Shown here: piece by piece, positions 23,571 to 37,603 of the stretch
How the letters are laid out: every line of letters starts with the position of its first letter
Position numbering within the stretch: the first letter of the stretch is position 1
Position numbers and translations under genes: made by a program
The notes under the pieces: generated by a model
Seen by the model: the letters and a program-made list of their open reading frames with translations, nothing else
Told to the model about the DNA's origin: nothing
The model's database searches: none
Source of the DNA: Atrichornis clamosus
Lineage: Eukaryota; Chordata; Aves; Passeriformes; Menuridae
Direction: 5' to 3'
Assembly: GCA_013400975.1 (NCBI GenBank)
Contig: WBMZ01011614.1
Span: 62,173-126,172 of the forward strand
DNA length: 64,000 nt

Positions 23571-26027
23571 ATTCAGAGCTGCAGAGAGCTTTCAGCAGAT
23601 ATTCAAACCCCTGGAGAAATTCAAAGAGATTGAAACACAGCACAAGAGCTAGGGGTGTTTTCTTCTGGGCTGCCAAAAGCATAAGGTAACATTCAGAATG
23701 AGGTCACTGTACCGTGATCTTATTTTGAATTGGATTTGCTTATGGGGCATAGGAAGCCTGGTAGGGAGATCATATTGTTTTGGTAGTTAATATTACATCC
23801 ACAAACTGAAAAAAATCAAGCATCTGCCTTCATTTCCTAATTTATAAATTAATGTGTCAAGAGTTTAAAACAACTATGAGAAGATACTGAAACAGTGGCT
23901 TAAATGAGGCATGGACATGGCTTAAACAAGGCATAGACTGGACTTACAGCAGTTAAGTGTGGCACATATGTACAGGGTTGGCAAAACAAAATGAAATATT
24001 TGAGAAAAGTATTTTGCAGGATAACTGAAAGGAATAGCAAAGTTCTTGGTGCTAAGGAAAGCAAGATAGGATTGGAAGGAGGAATCATGGCATGAGTGAA
24101 AAAAGTTCAGAAACTTCCCTCTTATAAACTGCTGCAAACAGGCTATTTAAGAAGAATGTGGCATTCTGGTAATTTGCCCTGATTTCTCTTTGTTGCTTCT
24201 TAATAAATGAATGTATATTCTCTCCTATGAAAAAGACAGAAGTAAACATTCCATGCCCCAGAGAGCCTACATAATGTAAAGAACAGGAAAACAAAATGCA
24301 ATGGAAAGCTGGACCTCCTGTCGAATTTGGAAAGATCATCAGTAATTCTGCCCATTAATAGTATTTTGACATAGGGGACCTGGTGGGACTTTGCAGTGAT
24401 TTGAATGAGAAGTTAAGCAGCCGGTGTACTGACTTTGAAACTTGTATTGAAACACAAGGCAGGTCGTGAAATAAAACGTGTAGAAGCAACAGAATAAATG
24501 GCAGAATGTGGGTGAACTTTGCTAGAAACCTAACTAGTGAGTGGAAAGGTTTAAAAATCACAGAGAGAGAAAGAAGTGCAAGTGTAGGGAGAAAAAACAC
24601 TCTGCTGAGCCTTAAAGAGCAAAATTTGCAATACACCTTCAGAGTGGCTGGGTGATTTTCAGCTTCAGTTTGTGCAGCAAGAAACCCCAATGGAGGGAAG
24701 AGACTTGAACATGAGAATATTTGCTCCTCTGATTAAACATCATAGTCATAAACCCAGAGGAAGTGGCAGAGATAGGGTTAGATCTGTGGGGTTTTTGCAA
24801 ATCTTTTACCATTACTTTTACCATTTACTTCATTACATTATGAAGTAAATACATAATTTCTGTAGACTAAGCAGGGTTCTAAGCATGCCAAGTTTTGGAA
24901 AATGTATTTCTGAAACTTAATTAGAAAAGCTAATGAATAACTTTTATTTTGTTATAATAGAATTATATCTTAAATGTGCATTTTTAAACTGTGTCTTTCT
25001 GTGTCATAAATTATATTTCAATCTTTAAAAAAAGATAGTTCATGAAAATTTTCATTTATGATTAAGAGATATATTACTGCTGTAAAGAAAACTACTCTAT
25101 ATAGCATGCAGGCTGCAAAAAAAATCCAGCAAAACTCCCTTCTGCCTGAAATCAATAATAAAATAAGTTCATTTCATACAAACACACATTTAAAGCTTTC
25201 ATGACAGTCTAAAAAATGTAAAAATGCCTGCAGAGGATATGAGTATATTGAATTTTCTTACTTTACTGTTTCATAGAGTCTACCTTAACCAGATGGTATA
25301 ATCTGATTGTATCAACCTAGAAGTATATAGGATTTTATTTTAATGTTAAAAAGGTCAATAGCTTTGGAACTTAAATTCTTTCTGTCTTCTATACTGCACT
25401 AGAATCTAAGCACTGAAGTATTACCAGATAACTTTAATAAAAAGAAGTTGAATTTTATAAACTAAAATGTACTTATTCATTTCCTATATATACAGTTAAA
25501 TTCTTTAGATGAATGCTTTAAGTATGTGGAAAAGCAATATATACTTTATTGAATGATGAGAGAAATTTATATTAATGTGGTTGATATAGATATAAAATTT
25601 CTTCCAAAGCACTTTTGCTGTATTACTGTTATTGAATATTACATCTTTTTATCACCTCAGATGATATTCCAATATTTTAGTTCTTTATTTCAGCTCTTAA
25701 AATGTTTTAGTCTTACCGATGACATTTTCTGCTAACTTCTGCATTGAAACACTTTTGGTTTGGAATTTGAGTTAGATTTTAAAATTTGATGACAGATATA
25801 CCATTTGCTGAGCCATGCCAAGCGTTTCAGTTGGTCTGCAACATGGATTCCATTTGAAAGGTTTTTCTTAGACTTCTGTGAACCTTCTGAAAATCTGGAT
25901 CATATTAGACATAAAGGCTTAGGCATTTTCAGCACCATAGAGGAAGTTTGCAATCATTTTCTATAGTACAAATGGGCTTATTTAGCACTCCTGTTATGGA
26001 AAAGATTCTACAATAATAATACTACTA
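23571..26027. other. Unique AT-rich sequence, no gene seen
   Basis: Short chance frames (up to 111 aa) on the minus strand around 24085-24690 overlap one another without a recognisable domain. No repeat recognised. Confidence 0.5.
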
Positions 26028-26097
26028 TTATAATACCATTTCTGTAATAATAGCACTTCTGTTATAAAACACCATTATTATAGAAATGCTATTATAA
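26028..26097. repeat. 24-bp inverted repeat, AT-rich hairpin
   Basis: The arm at 26028-26051 and the reverse complement of 26074-26097 agree at 22 of 24 positions, with a 22-base spacer. The spacer itself contains a third, partial version of the same motif (TAATAGCACTTCTGTTATAA). The surrounding 150 bases are full of related TAATA and TTCTG motifs, so the hairpin may have grown from a local simple-sequence array. Confidence 0.75.
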
Positions 26098-28479
26098 GAC
26101 AAGCTCTGTTATTTAGAATTGCTTCTGCAATAAAAGTACTAAAAAGTCTGCTTGTATTACAGAAAATTATTGCAAATTTTTCTTGCCTGGCAATGAAATT
26201 TTTCATTCTGAATCTTGTCTGTTGCTGTTGGAAAGTCATTCTCATATGTCCTCTGAAGCCCCTGTGAGTTACTCAACAGTGTGTGTTTAAAGTAGGGAGT
26301 TACCGAATAGGCAAATGGGGAAAAGGCCAGTTGTCATTTATGCGATCTCCCAAGCTCCTAATCTGTTTTTCACTTTTTGTCATAGACCACAACTCTTGCA
26401 GGCTTGCAGTGCAGGTTTTACCATTTGCACAGGGTAGAGGAGAGGAGATGACATAAAAAAAGATATGGAGAAAGGAAACAAACACACTCCTTTTTTTAAC
26501 ATCCTGTTAATTTTTCCAAGTTTGAGCACAGTTCACAAGAAACAGCTTCCAGTTTCTCCACCTGACTTTGTACTATACTCTTATGCTCATAACATTCAAC
26601 TAGAGGAAGTTCAGTCCACAGAGAAAACCTCCATTAAACGCTTTGAACCAATTAAACCATTAGGATCAGATCTCCTTAATCAGTTCTCAGCCTAAGGCCA
26701 GCCTGCTCCGATCATCAGCCTCCATTTACAACCCACCACCAGTGGGTACACTCCAGAAGCATAATGAACATCTGTCTTCTGGGAGGAAAGGAACAAAAGG
26801 CAGAGCCTCCAAACATAAATCTTTTAATTCTACCCATCCTTCGCTCATATCCTGTGTTTTCTTTAAAAACATTTTTTTCCGCTGCTATAGTTGATATAAT
26901 GCTCTCTCCACTTCCTTCATGTGCAACTGCCTATCCAAGGAATTTTTTAAAAAGAATAGACAAATTTCTCAGTTTAGGCCTTGGACAGCTTTTGTCTAAT
27001 TGGTTAATTTTAGTGTGAGTGAGTTACCTATAATTTTGGAAGTGCTTGAGTCACAGCATGAACTTGGTGGCAAAGACACAAAATAGTTCCCAGAAATCCC
27101 TCTCACATTCGCATACTCTCCGACCCAAGGAGTCTCTTGTTTGGCTTTGCCATGCCCTTATAAAGTTCTAAATACGTTACATATGTTTCTTCTCCTGGAC
27201 TAAGGTTATCTAGAAGGAATATACTCAACCTGAAGTTTATGGAACTGCATCAGTTGTATGCTAGCGGAAGATCCACCTTCTAGGTTTCTGATTTTTGTCA
27301 GAACTGTTTTCTGCTGAAAACAACAAGTCTTGAATTAATCCTAAAATTATTTTCTATTTTTAGCTTAAGCAGTGCTTCCTTACCAAGGAAATGTCATTAT
27401 AGTATGTGTTCCTCTACCCATAATTTCAGTGAAATAGTACTTTTAAAAAACCTTCAAATCTAATCTTGAGTTTTGCCTTGCAATTTTCCAAGAATGTCAT
27501 TTGGGCATGAATTGGAGCCATTAAAGATAGCATCGATATGACTGTTACTGCGCTAAATCCTTTCCAGTAGCATAAGGAGAATATTAAATCTTTCTCATTT
27601 AAAATTTCTCCTCACTCGACTTCACTAATCATATTTTTAAAAATTGTACCATGTGTGTCATCAGACAAGAATTTTCTTTTTTAATTTTTTAAAACCAGTT
27701 TTGCAATTTAGTGGAAGGAAAACGAGCTAGTGAGTTTTGATGCTCTTTTGTATTCCTGTAATTTGCTAAAAGCTTTGTTTTTACACTGCTAAATACATTA
27801 TTAAGTCCATAGAGTTTATTAGTGCCTTTGGGTACTATATTTTCTTGAAAATAGCATACACTTTTGTGCTTATTTGTATCTTCTAATGCTTAAGTGCTTG
27901 TGCTATCTTTTGTGTGTTATTTTTCAGTTGATAGTTACCGGTACTTATATTGGGTAACATCTGCTGTTTTGGTTCTTCATTGCAATAGCTCCCTTAAGAC
28001 TTTTAGTACAAAAAGTAATTTTATTATTAGCAGCTACAGTACCACAAAGACAGTCTTGTGGTAGCGGTGTAATGGTACCTTTTTCTGGTAGAGCCAAGAA
28101 AAAGGCTCTAGCATAAAATAATTTACTCAAAAAGTTGAGTTTTTGGTAAGTTAAAGGAAGAATATGTCCCATAACCTCAGGTAAAAAAAAAAATCCAACA
28201 TAAGCAGTTAAAAAAAAATCAGATATTTATTTTTTAAATCAGTGCAGTGGAAATGTTGTAAAAAATGTCTAGAATAAAGCTACTTTTGATATTTAAAAAC
28301 CAAGCACTTATATCTTCTATTTCAAGCATACATTTTTCATTTAAAATGAAGCTTAAACAAAAGGGCTAAACAACCCCAGAGCAAAATACTTATTTCTGGT
28401 CTTAAGAAAATTGGAATATTTCAGGTTTTCTGTTTTGCTGGAAAAAGTAGGTGGATAGGTGTGAGGACTTAAAGAATAC
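26098..28479. other. Unique AT-rich sequence, no gene seen
   Basis: No recognisable gene, RNA or transposon. Short A or T runs only. Confidence 0.5.
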
Positions 28480-28998
28480 CATGTCTCAAAACACTGTCCC
28501 CATAAGATAAGCCACCAGAACTTGAGATGAGTGCAGACAACAACAGGAAGATGCTATTCCAGGCCTGATAAGGCAGATCTGTTTAAGGCATCCAGACAAA
28601 AATTCCCACCATGGCAAACTGTGGGAAAGGCAGCGAGTGCTTATGCACATGCCATGTCAAGTTATGGCAACGGCATCTACACCCTCCGAATACCCAGGAC
28701 TTAGGCTGCACAGAAGTGATAGCTGCAGAAGAGCTACTCTGGGAGCCCCCCACTGAAGGCCAGGGTGAAGAAGGACCAGCGAGGCACTGCAGGAATCCAC
28801 GTGGTGGTGATATCCATTGCTTAACTCCTTTCACCCTCTCTCTTTCTCTCTCCCCGTCTCTCTCCCTCTTGCCCCACTTGACTCCTCCTATTTCTTCCTA
28901 TCTCTCTACCTCACATTTACTGTTCAATAAAATCTGTGCTATTGACTTCAGCATATGGTCTTGTCTGCACCTTAATTCAGGCAGAGTATCCATTACAT
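28480..28998 (+). mobile_element. Probable solo LTR of an avian endogenous retrovirus
   Basis: A block of higher GC content ends with the layout of an LTR. A CACGTGGTGGTGATATCCATT region is followed by a long CT-rich tract (28839-28875). Next comes a polyadenylation signal AATAAA at 28926-28931, then TCTGTGCTATTGACTTCAGC and a CTTGTCTGCACCTTAATTCAG stretch typical of R/U5 in avian LTRs. A TG dinucleotide at 28482 could be the left end; neither boundary is firm. No retroviral genes flank it. The 130-aa frame at 28611-29003 lies wholly inside and is not a gene. Confidence 0.65.
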
Positions 28999-29018
28999 CC
29001 TGATTGTATCCATTACAA
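28986..29018. repeat. 12-bp direct repeat at the LTR edge
   Basis: GTATCCATTACA occurs at 28986-28997 and again at 29007-29018, a 21-bp period. It may be a small duplication at the right edge of the LTR. Confidence 0.8.
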
Positions 29019-32000
29019 TCAGATCATAACAATCTGTCAGAATAAAATTTTCCATTATCTTTTGTTGATCCATCCATTCCAAACCAAACCAAAAAACTTT
29101 TTTTTTTCTGACTACCCATAATGAAGCCCTGACTGTGGCTGTGCCTTCTATATGGCATCTGTATGGCATTATGACTATGTCCCTATACTTCTCAAGTGTA
29201 ACAAAGTGGTTTTTGCTTTCATCTTCAATTCATTTTCTAAGTATCAAACCCAAAAAGTTATGGACTAAAGGGTGCACTCTTTCAACACCTAAGCCTCAGG
29301 ATGGTTCAGAGAGGTTTCCTTTCAGCACTGCTTTACTCTGGAAGTGCCTGCATTCAACCAGTCAGATTATGCTTCCTTAAGGTTTGACCACTCTTGATAA
29401 CTTTAGCAGGTCAAACACATGACATAAGTTTCCAGGATCTCTATTTTCCCATGCATGCTCTTTAAGCAGCAGGGTAGATAGATATTTCTTATCTAAAGTT
29501 CATGAAAATTCATTACTAAACCTGCAAGGTCTCTGCTGAGTTAGGTCTTATAGGCATGTCCAAAGCACAGACATTAAGAGAGAGCAACAATTGCCTGCTT
29601 CTACTTAAAAGAATGGTAGTAGCCATGGTGTTGCTATCCACATTTTTCATAACAGACTAGTGAATTCAACTTGCACACATGAAGTAGACCTGATTTGTTT
29701 CCTTTCCTGCTCACATGTTTCAAAGTAAAACATTTTACCTCACAGGAGGGTGTCCTGCTTAGCAGGCTACTTGGCAGGTTGGGTGATCTCATGCTGCACC
29801 CTCACACAGTATTTTAAGCTTGGGCAAAATTATGCACTAACATGACCATGGGGCTTCTGAACTGAGGTTTGTCTATTGCCTGTCCATTCGGTCTCCTTCT
29901 TAAGCAATGAAGAAACCAGAAACTTACAATGAATATTTCGCTAACCCACCTGTCTTTATGGCTTCTGACACCTTAGTTTGGTGTCCAAATATGTGGTTTA
30001 AAGTGAGAAGAAACTTGGAAGATTAAAAAGAAAAAAATCTCTTTTGAAAAAGAAAATTCCTTAGGGAAACTGAACTGATAAGCTAACTTTAGTAGGTGAC
30101 AGAATGCATCATTTTATCTGACTCTGTTGTGTTAAAGGGAAGCTAAGCCTTTACATAGGATAAACAAAAAGATAAGACTGTATCTTGTTTTCAAAAGAAG
30201 ACAGTCAAGTCATTTGGTGCCAGTGATCACGGAGTATTGAGAGGAACAGCAGCCCAAAATTCAGCCTAACCTACTGTTTTAATACAAGTTCTACAGAGGT
30301 TTTGTAGCCCAACATCTAGTTTAAAAGTGGACAATAAGTAGGGAGATGCTCAGAGGAGTAAAATCAAGCAAGCCAGAAAGAGAACAAACAGGTAACTGCT
30401 CCAATAACCATGACAGGGGAATTTCATTAATTAATCTACCTTTTCACTATGTCATCCCCATCATTCTGTTCGTTCTACAGGGGCCCTGATGATTAACAGC
30501 AGCTTCTTATCCAGTGCTCTGCACAAGAAGAATTGTGTAGCTTCTTTCTATACCCAGGGTACAGCTGTATTTCTTTGACTCATAAAGAAGCAAAGGAGTG
30601 ACTGCTGACTTTTCCACAAGAAAGTAAATTTTGGTTAGGGATGCTTAATTCTTTAAGAAACCATAATTTTTTGTTATTGTTGAGATGACAGAATCTGAAG
30701 GGAATAGGCAGATTTAACGAAGCTTAAATTAAATATGTTCATGTCCTTTAGATTCAGATTGTGCTACAATAGCCTTTTAAAGATCATCACATTGGTAAAC
30801 ACTTCACTGCAAGTTGTTGCAAATCCTCCCTACTAAGCTGTGGCCCAGTGTAAAACACTGTCAGATATTCTATGTCTAGCAAAAATACATTTGCATAATC
30901 ACCTGTTCAGCTGCAATGCAATCTAGTAATGCTATCTCAGGAAAATTTAAGTAATAGTCTAGAGTTAATATATACATCTTCCAAGTCAGTTTAAGTAAAT
31001 CAAGGACTATTTTACTCCAGGGAACAATTTATTCTGTCCCAACATACAGGTCTCTTTGGACTGTCAGAGCCTGTATTTTTGCACATGTAACAAAGCCTAG
31101 ATAAATTCTCCAATGACACTACTCAGGAGCAATATCAAACATGTCTAGACTGTCTCTGGGATTTTTCAGTCTTTTGATTTATCTTTCAATTATCCTTTTT
31201 AAAATATTTTTCAGTAATATTGCCTACTCACCATCCTGATAACTTTAAGTTCCTTCTATGAATTCAGGTCTTGATTTTGTTTTGAGGCTTGGAAAATGCT
31301 TTTCTAGTTAGACTGTACTACTAATAATCATATTCTCATCCTGAACTGCTAGAACCTACACTTTTTCTGTAATGGGAGAATTTTAAAAATCAATTTGATA
31401 GTAATTCAAGTTTGGGATTATATTCCAATGAAGTTTTATCAAATGATCTAGAGAATTTTCATGCAGCAACCAAGTTTTCCTCAACTTCTAATTAGTTTGC
31501 AAATCATCAATTTTTAATTTAAAAATAGTTGCCATACTTTCAGGGTGGTGCTGCTAAGATGATCTTGGGCCTGTGCTGCATTGTTTAGTTTACAGTTGAA
31601 ATTGGTCTTCTATAAATAAAGCCGTGATTTTTTTTGTGTCATGGACTAAACACAAAACCAGTTTCTTTGCACTGGACTCAGCTTTTGTCTGTGGCCAGAG
31701 TGAGTTAAGCACTGATTTACAATTTTGGCCACATTGCTTTATGAGAATTTTGCCAGTTCACTCCTTTGAACCACCTGTAATCACCTTATTTTTGCACTTT
31801 GATGCTGTGTTTCCTTGGGTCTGCACCTCTGCACAGTACTGAGTTTAAGATTTTAGTTCAATAGCCTGGTCTATTAAAAAATAGAGTAAATGAAATGAAA
31901 CAATAATGTCTTGGACCTTTTAGCCGCGGAGTGGACATTTTCATATATTTCATATATTTAAATTTAAGGAAAAAAGCACCCTCCTTTGTTTTTCCAAAGA

Positions 32001-35000
32001 TTGCTTGCAGCCTGTTCTTTTAGTTGATCTGCTTCCTTCTGCCTAAGTGGAGCTTTTTTAGGAACCTGAAGAATATACGTGTTAGGTTTTCAGCTGCTAT
32101 CGGTTCTTCAGAGCTTCTCAATACCTAAGAAGTCTTCAAACTTCCCTGTGGTGTTTTTTTTTTTTTGACTCCTTGACCCAGCAGTAGTAACACAATTTTG
32201 TGTGATAAAGAGAAGGCTTTGCATCTGCAAATTACTGCTGCTAGTTTTTTCCTTTTCTACCTTCACCTCTGTTTTTCAGGTATTTTAATTGTATTTTATT
32301 TCCTCTTTCTTTTCCATTAATGCTGGTAACACTGTGTTTAATATCCCGCTGACTCAGTGCTCTAATGCTCAGCTTAAAGTTAATAAATGTCCCATTTACT
32401 TTCAGGTTGACAGTCTATTTATCTTCTGATGATGGGCAATACTGCCAGAAAAAAAAAACATCCAAGGAAGTCATGCTGCAGTTAGCCTCTCTGGCTATGC
32501 TATGCATACTTGACTGGTGCCTGCAAACTTTCATGCACTGATATTAACTACTGCATGTCTTTAATCTTTTTTCATCTGACAGATATTATGCTATTTTTCA
32601 TAGCCTGTGTAAGCCTGTGGTCTCTGCCAAAGTGGCTTTGATTTTATGCTATTATGCCTTAGGTATCTCTTCTGTAGTCTGGATTTTCAATTTTATTTAT
32701 ACTTTAAGATATTGTCCATTTCCATAAGCATTATTCTTGAGGGAATGATTCCTACTGCTTAGCACATTCTGCTTATGGTATCAGGTTAATCCCCGTCTCC
32801 CATCTATCCTAGCAAGCTTCATAGGGCTGGGGCATGGACCTGCAGGCTCCCCTTTGCTCATTCCTGCTGTTAAATGGTGAGCGTGCTCTCTGTCAGAGTT
32901 TTACCCCACCTGCAGAAGAGTGAGTAGCATGAGTCAAGGTCTGTTCTCAGTAGGCAGTCTGCATGTGGCCAGTCTGCTTTTGGAGATAAAGTAGAGAAGC
33001 TGTATGGATGCAAATCACACTGTGCCATTTGACCATAGGGCCAGAAAATGGACCCTTGTCCACTGTAATTCCTGGCCTAAAACTAGCCTTTGAGGTCCTT
33101 TCCCATCCTTTTTTCCCCTTGCCAAATTTTATCAATAATCTGTTCTTTATCAGGGACGGCATTACTTAAGATTGACAACATTTAGATAAAGTGAATATTC
33201 TTTATACTTTCTTTAGGTAACTTTCTATGTAATATATTCCCCTCAGAAGACAGGACAGTACTCCCATTTTTGCAGCATAGTTTCACAGTTGGCATCTTTT
33301 ATCTGAGCTAGCTGAAAATTACTGAGCACATGAAATGCATTAAAATCTGCTGTTGTCAGTAATAGGGTTATTTTTGGATAGTATTCTCTGACATGGGCAA
33401 TTGACATTGATTACAAATGCAGAGTGAGACAATTTGATTCCTTTGTCAATTGTTTTGATTCAGTGACCTGTCAAAAACTGGACCTTCTTGACACACTTTT
33501 AACTCAGTAATAACTGTTCTCTTCTCTAGAACTATTTCAAATTGTGTACCAGAAACCCTCAATTCTTCAGTTGTGTGCTCTTCCACTAGCTTTTACTCTT
33601 GTTTTGCAATTTCTGTTTACAATATTGTGTTCAACAAGGGTCTCCAAGCACTGGGCATTATAATACTCAGTTACTGCAAATAATCTGCACAACAAAACTG
33701 TTCCCAAAGCTGAACCACTTAAAAGTACAGATCCCAAATCATGCTACCTGTCTAGAATGTTCTTTTTGTGGAGGGTTGTGTTTCAATCTGTAACTGATAA
33801 AATAATGAGGAGCGTACTGTGTTGCATTAAGTCATATTTCAGTTTAGGAAGGCTGGGGAAAAAAATTGGAAGCTTTCCACATCACTGCATCTGAACTACA
33901 AATAGATCATTAATTTTAATTCCTTACAAAATAAAACAGGAAAAATAGATTTAACAGAAATATGTCTTTCAGGAGTTCTCTTTCAGCAATTACATTTGGG
34001 AAGTGAAATGTTATACTAAACCAAAAACTGCTTTAATTTGAAAATCTGTAAATACAGAGTACTTAGGTGTTCCTAGGTTAGGAGCCTAGCTTTGCTAAAT
34101 TCACTCTATTGCCAACAGAGGGAGGCAGGCATTTCCTGAAGGGAATTATTTTAAGTACTCTAGCTGATAATGCCTTTGAATTCACCATGCCAAACCAAGT
34201 TGAGTATTAACTCAAGCAGTGCCTGCTAACTGTAAGGAAAGACATCATCTAAACCAGCCTTCCCAAGCAGAAGATTCTACAGACTCATCTATTTCCTTGG
34301 TGTTTCCTTTGGGATTAGCTTTGTTTTAGACAGATGTCAAAATTGCATAGTCGTTGATATGCTGGATAAACATTGTTTAGAGTTCCACATAGGTACTTCT
34401 ATATTGAGAGGCAAATATATATTGATTTCATTTTGTAGAGTGTGAAAATTTATTCCTTAAAGCACATTTTCTTCAGTAACAAAATCTAAATAACTACACT
34501 GCATGCTAATATTTTTGTGGCATATCATATTAAAGAGTGGGAGAGGCTAATGTTCATGTTTATTCTGTCTGTGAGTTTGTCACAGGTCCGTGCAAAAATT
34601 TATGTTGTACCAGTCATTTAATGACTTGCAGTTTGTTTTCTGGATGTTTTAATTCACTTATGTGAGGAAGCACTTGTTAAAAAAAAAGACAAACAAAAAC
34701 CCCCAAGCACCCTCCCCCTTTATTAAAGCAGAAATCTCAAGAAATGCATTAGAATATAATTGTTATCAAGGTGAGATCTAAAGATGTGTGACCATAATTT
34801 CACTCCCCTGGAGAGGGTTGGTCAGTTCACTGAAGTATGGAGGATATGAGTGATTCATCACTCCTTGCCATCTTGCATGTGTTGTTATCATAGCAAATAA
34901 AATTGTATTGCTAACTGGGGAGCAGAAGTTAGGATATGTAGTTGCTAAGAGTTTCCTATATGGCTCATGTTAAGTGATTTAGCTATAATTGTAAATATTT

Positions 35001-36071
35001 TATTGCTTTTCACCTCTTTTTTAACTACAAATGATGTATTGTGAAATGACAAAACTAGTCTAGTCAATTACCCTATTTTATAGTAAATTTCCTTCCTGGG
35101 TTTCCTTTCATGGGCAGTTGATTTTCCTAGTAGTATAAATGGGTGTCTGAACTTTTTGTTGGTAGCTAAATTATTGTACATATTGTGATCCTGTTGCTTT
35201 TGCCAATGCTGCAGCAACATCTGGTGGTATGGTGAAAACTGATCAAGTGAAGGCTTCCCATCTTCTGAATCTTGATAAGTTTTTGAAATACCATCCTGCA
35301 TCTCAGAAATGAGCTCTGCAGGGGATTATGCAAAAGTTTTACGTTTTGCTCCTTCTGCACTGCCATAGTCCAAAGTCATGTCAAAGTACATAAATTTGTG
35401 CTGTACTTTTTGATGTGAAACAGCTCTTCTGTTTAGAGATGTTTACAGAGGTGGTTTGATAAACTATGGTTAGCCCTGAGCCCTTTTCTCCCCCAATGAA
35501 CAAGTTATGTAGTCTTCATGCAGTTTGAACTAGTATTATGAAGAAACACTTAAGGAAAAACAATTTTGCTGACATACCTCTGTTCTCTTCTTTGACATTT
35601 TACATGATCATATCAGCCTTTCAAAGCTGTGTGTAGCTTCAGAGACCACTGTGACTCATCCTTTATGGTTAGTAAGGTTGAAAAATGGTTATATATGATT
35701 GCAACTCAAAATTGCCTTATGATAGATCTACATTGTTTAAACATTTTTGGTTTTGTTTTTGTTTTTTTAAACTATTTAGCTTCTAGAAAAACTAGCAAAT
35801 ATTTTGATGATAGCTAAAGATTTTAAAATAGACTATCTAGACCAGTGCTGATTCTGGAGCTATGTATTTCTTTAATTCAAAGCTTGTTTAATTAAAATAC
35901 TTTAATACATTATTAAAATACTAAATGAAACACTATGAGTATGCCAGACAGTATAAAATCCTAACATGAAATATTTTCATAATCACTGCTTTTTATGAAT
36001 TCAGGTTTACTTATTATCATGAAGATTTGGATATAAAGTATATTTTGAAGTTGTTACATAACTGCCTCCAG
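29019..36071. other. Unique sequence, no gene seen
   Basis: About 7 kb with short chance frames only and no retroelement that I recognise. Simple tracts include a T run at about 29099-29108, a T run at about 32152-32166 and an A/C-rich tract at about 34678-34720. Confidence 0.5.
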
Positions 36072-36150
36072 TTTTTACACCAACAAAATTAACTGATATC
36101 CGTGGAATTACTCCTGGTTTATACTGGTATAATTGAAAGGGGAATAAGTC
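36072..36150. repeat. Ancient amniote palindromic repeat relic
   Basis: TTTTACACCA is followed downstream by GGAATTACTCCTGGTTTATAC and TGGTATAATTGAAAGGGGAA. This wording matches a short, partly palindromic repeat that is common in turtles and crocodilians and survives as relics in birds. It is diverged, and I cannot name the family with certainty. Confidence 0.55.
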
Positions 36151-37539
36151 TTTTAGACTTCCAGTGGTAAAAAAAAAAAAAGAGACACTAAATTACTTGT
36201 AGTAATTAGAAGAATAAATGAAAATGTTTTTAACATGTTGTAAACAATGCTGAGCATACTCAGGGTCTATAACTTTTTCAAGGAAATAATCCAATGGAAC
36301 TGCTAAAAATTAATGTGTACCTCTTAACTCTTCTTGATTACTGAGGAATTACATATAAAAGAACTTTTATGAAATCTGAAGGAAGTCAACCTTGTGAGGC
36401 AAACAGGAGATATACAAGCCACCTGCTTTGGGCTGCACTTCTGCAAGCAGCTAAGCAAGACTAAAAGCTCTGGGCAGCAGAATTTCCTTCCTTCACTTCC
36501 ACTGCTTTTCCTAGTAGCAAGGTGGCCCCGTCCCCTTTTGTTGTTGAATGCACTGGTGCTTGCTGCACCTTGAATTGAGGCAATTCAATCTGCTAACACT
36601 AAAGAAAACCATCAGGTTTGGTTTGTTACTGGTTTAGTTTTCCTTATGTTAGTGTTAGTTCCCTGAGAGGTCCAGTAGTTGGATGATCAGTGGTATCTCT
36701 CCTCTGTGCAAAAAGGCTTTCCTTTTCAGCAGGAGCTGACATTGGAATACATTTCCTTCCTTCCTTATACAGAGCAACTTGTTTTGCCGTCTGTTTGGGA
36801 AGTGACAGCTTTTGCTGAGTTCTGGCTGGTAGTAACTTGCTGCCGTCTAGTGATGAGAAGATACCAGCAAAAGTGAGGAGTATTTGTCTTTCTTAGAACA
36901 AAGGTACTACTGACCAGCTGACTTACCTCTCTGTATTTTATTAGCACCTTACTCTTTAGCCATGAATACAAAGAGTTAAGCTAGTTTTCCTGATTTCTTT
37001 TCTTAGTTTAAATAAATAAGTTTTAATAGTAATTAGGTATGCAGAGTGACAGTAGACAAGTAAAAAGCCTTTCAGTAGCCAGAAAATATGCACCAATCTG
37101 TGCTCAGTGAGCCCAGGTATTCACACTTTGGCCAGAAACACTTTCCATCCATCTCTATCACTTTTTTTTTACCTTGGTAGGGCTGCAGGTCTGTCACTGA
37201 TTTCTTACTTTTGCTCTCACGCTCTTCAGAAAATTGAAAGACCAAGCTAATAAACACCTGTCTACGTTGTGCATCCTGGCATTGTTACTTCTAAAAGTGT
37301 GGTGTCGGCACCTGTGCTGGCTTTTCCCAGACTGGCAGAGTTTCTTTTCCTGGGCTCCATGCTGTGTCTTATTTGTGCAGTCATTCTCTTCAGAACATAG
37401 TGCAAAAGTAGAACCAAGAGATACCGTGTGGCTTAAGTGTGTTCAGGTGCAACAGGCCTATGACATAAAATGTATCATAAGAAGGATACTGGTTACTGAG
37501 GTACAAAGATTCAAAAACTTGAAATTTCAATCCTGTCTG
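36151..37539. other. Unique sequence, no gene seen
   Basis: Short frames only; the 110-aa frame at 37234-37566 runs into the adjacent MIR relic and has no domain. A perfect 8-bp-arm palindrome lies at about 36570-36588. Confidence 0.5.
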
Positions 37540-37603
37540 TGCTGCAGACTCAGTGCATGGCCGTGAACAAGTTATTCACTGTATGCCTCAGTTTTCCTTT
37601 CTG
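37540..37603 (+). mobile_element. MIR/CORE-SINE relic
   Basis: The stretch TCCTGTCTGTGCTGCAGACTC, GTGCATGGCCGTGAACAAG, TTATTCACTGTATGCCTCAG and TTTTCC follows the central core and early 3' part of mammalian-type MIR elements almost word for word (GACCTTGGGCAAGTCACTTAACC..CTCTGTGCCTCAGTTTCC in MIR). CORE-SINEs predate the amniote radiation, so a copy in a bird is old. The tRNA-related head is not preserved nearby. Confidence 0.72.

Noticed and set aside
28611..29003. 130-aa frame
   Set aside because: It lies inside the LTR candidate, and its LSLSPSLSLL part is translation of the CT-rich tract.
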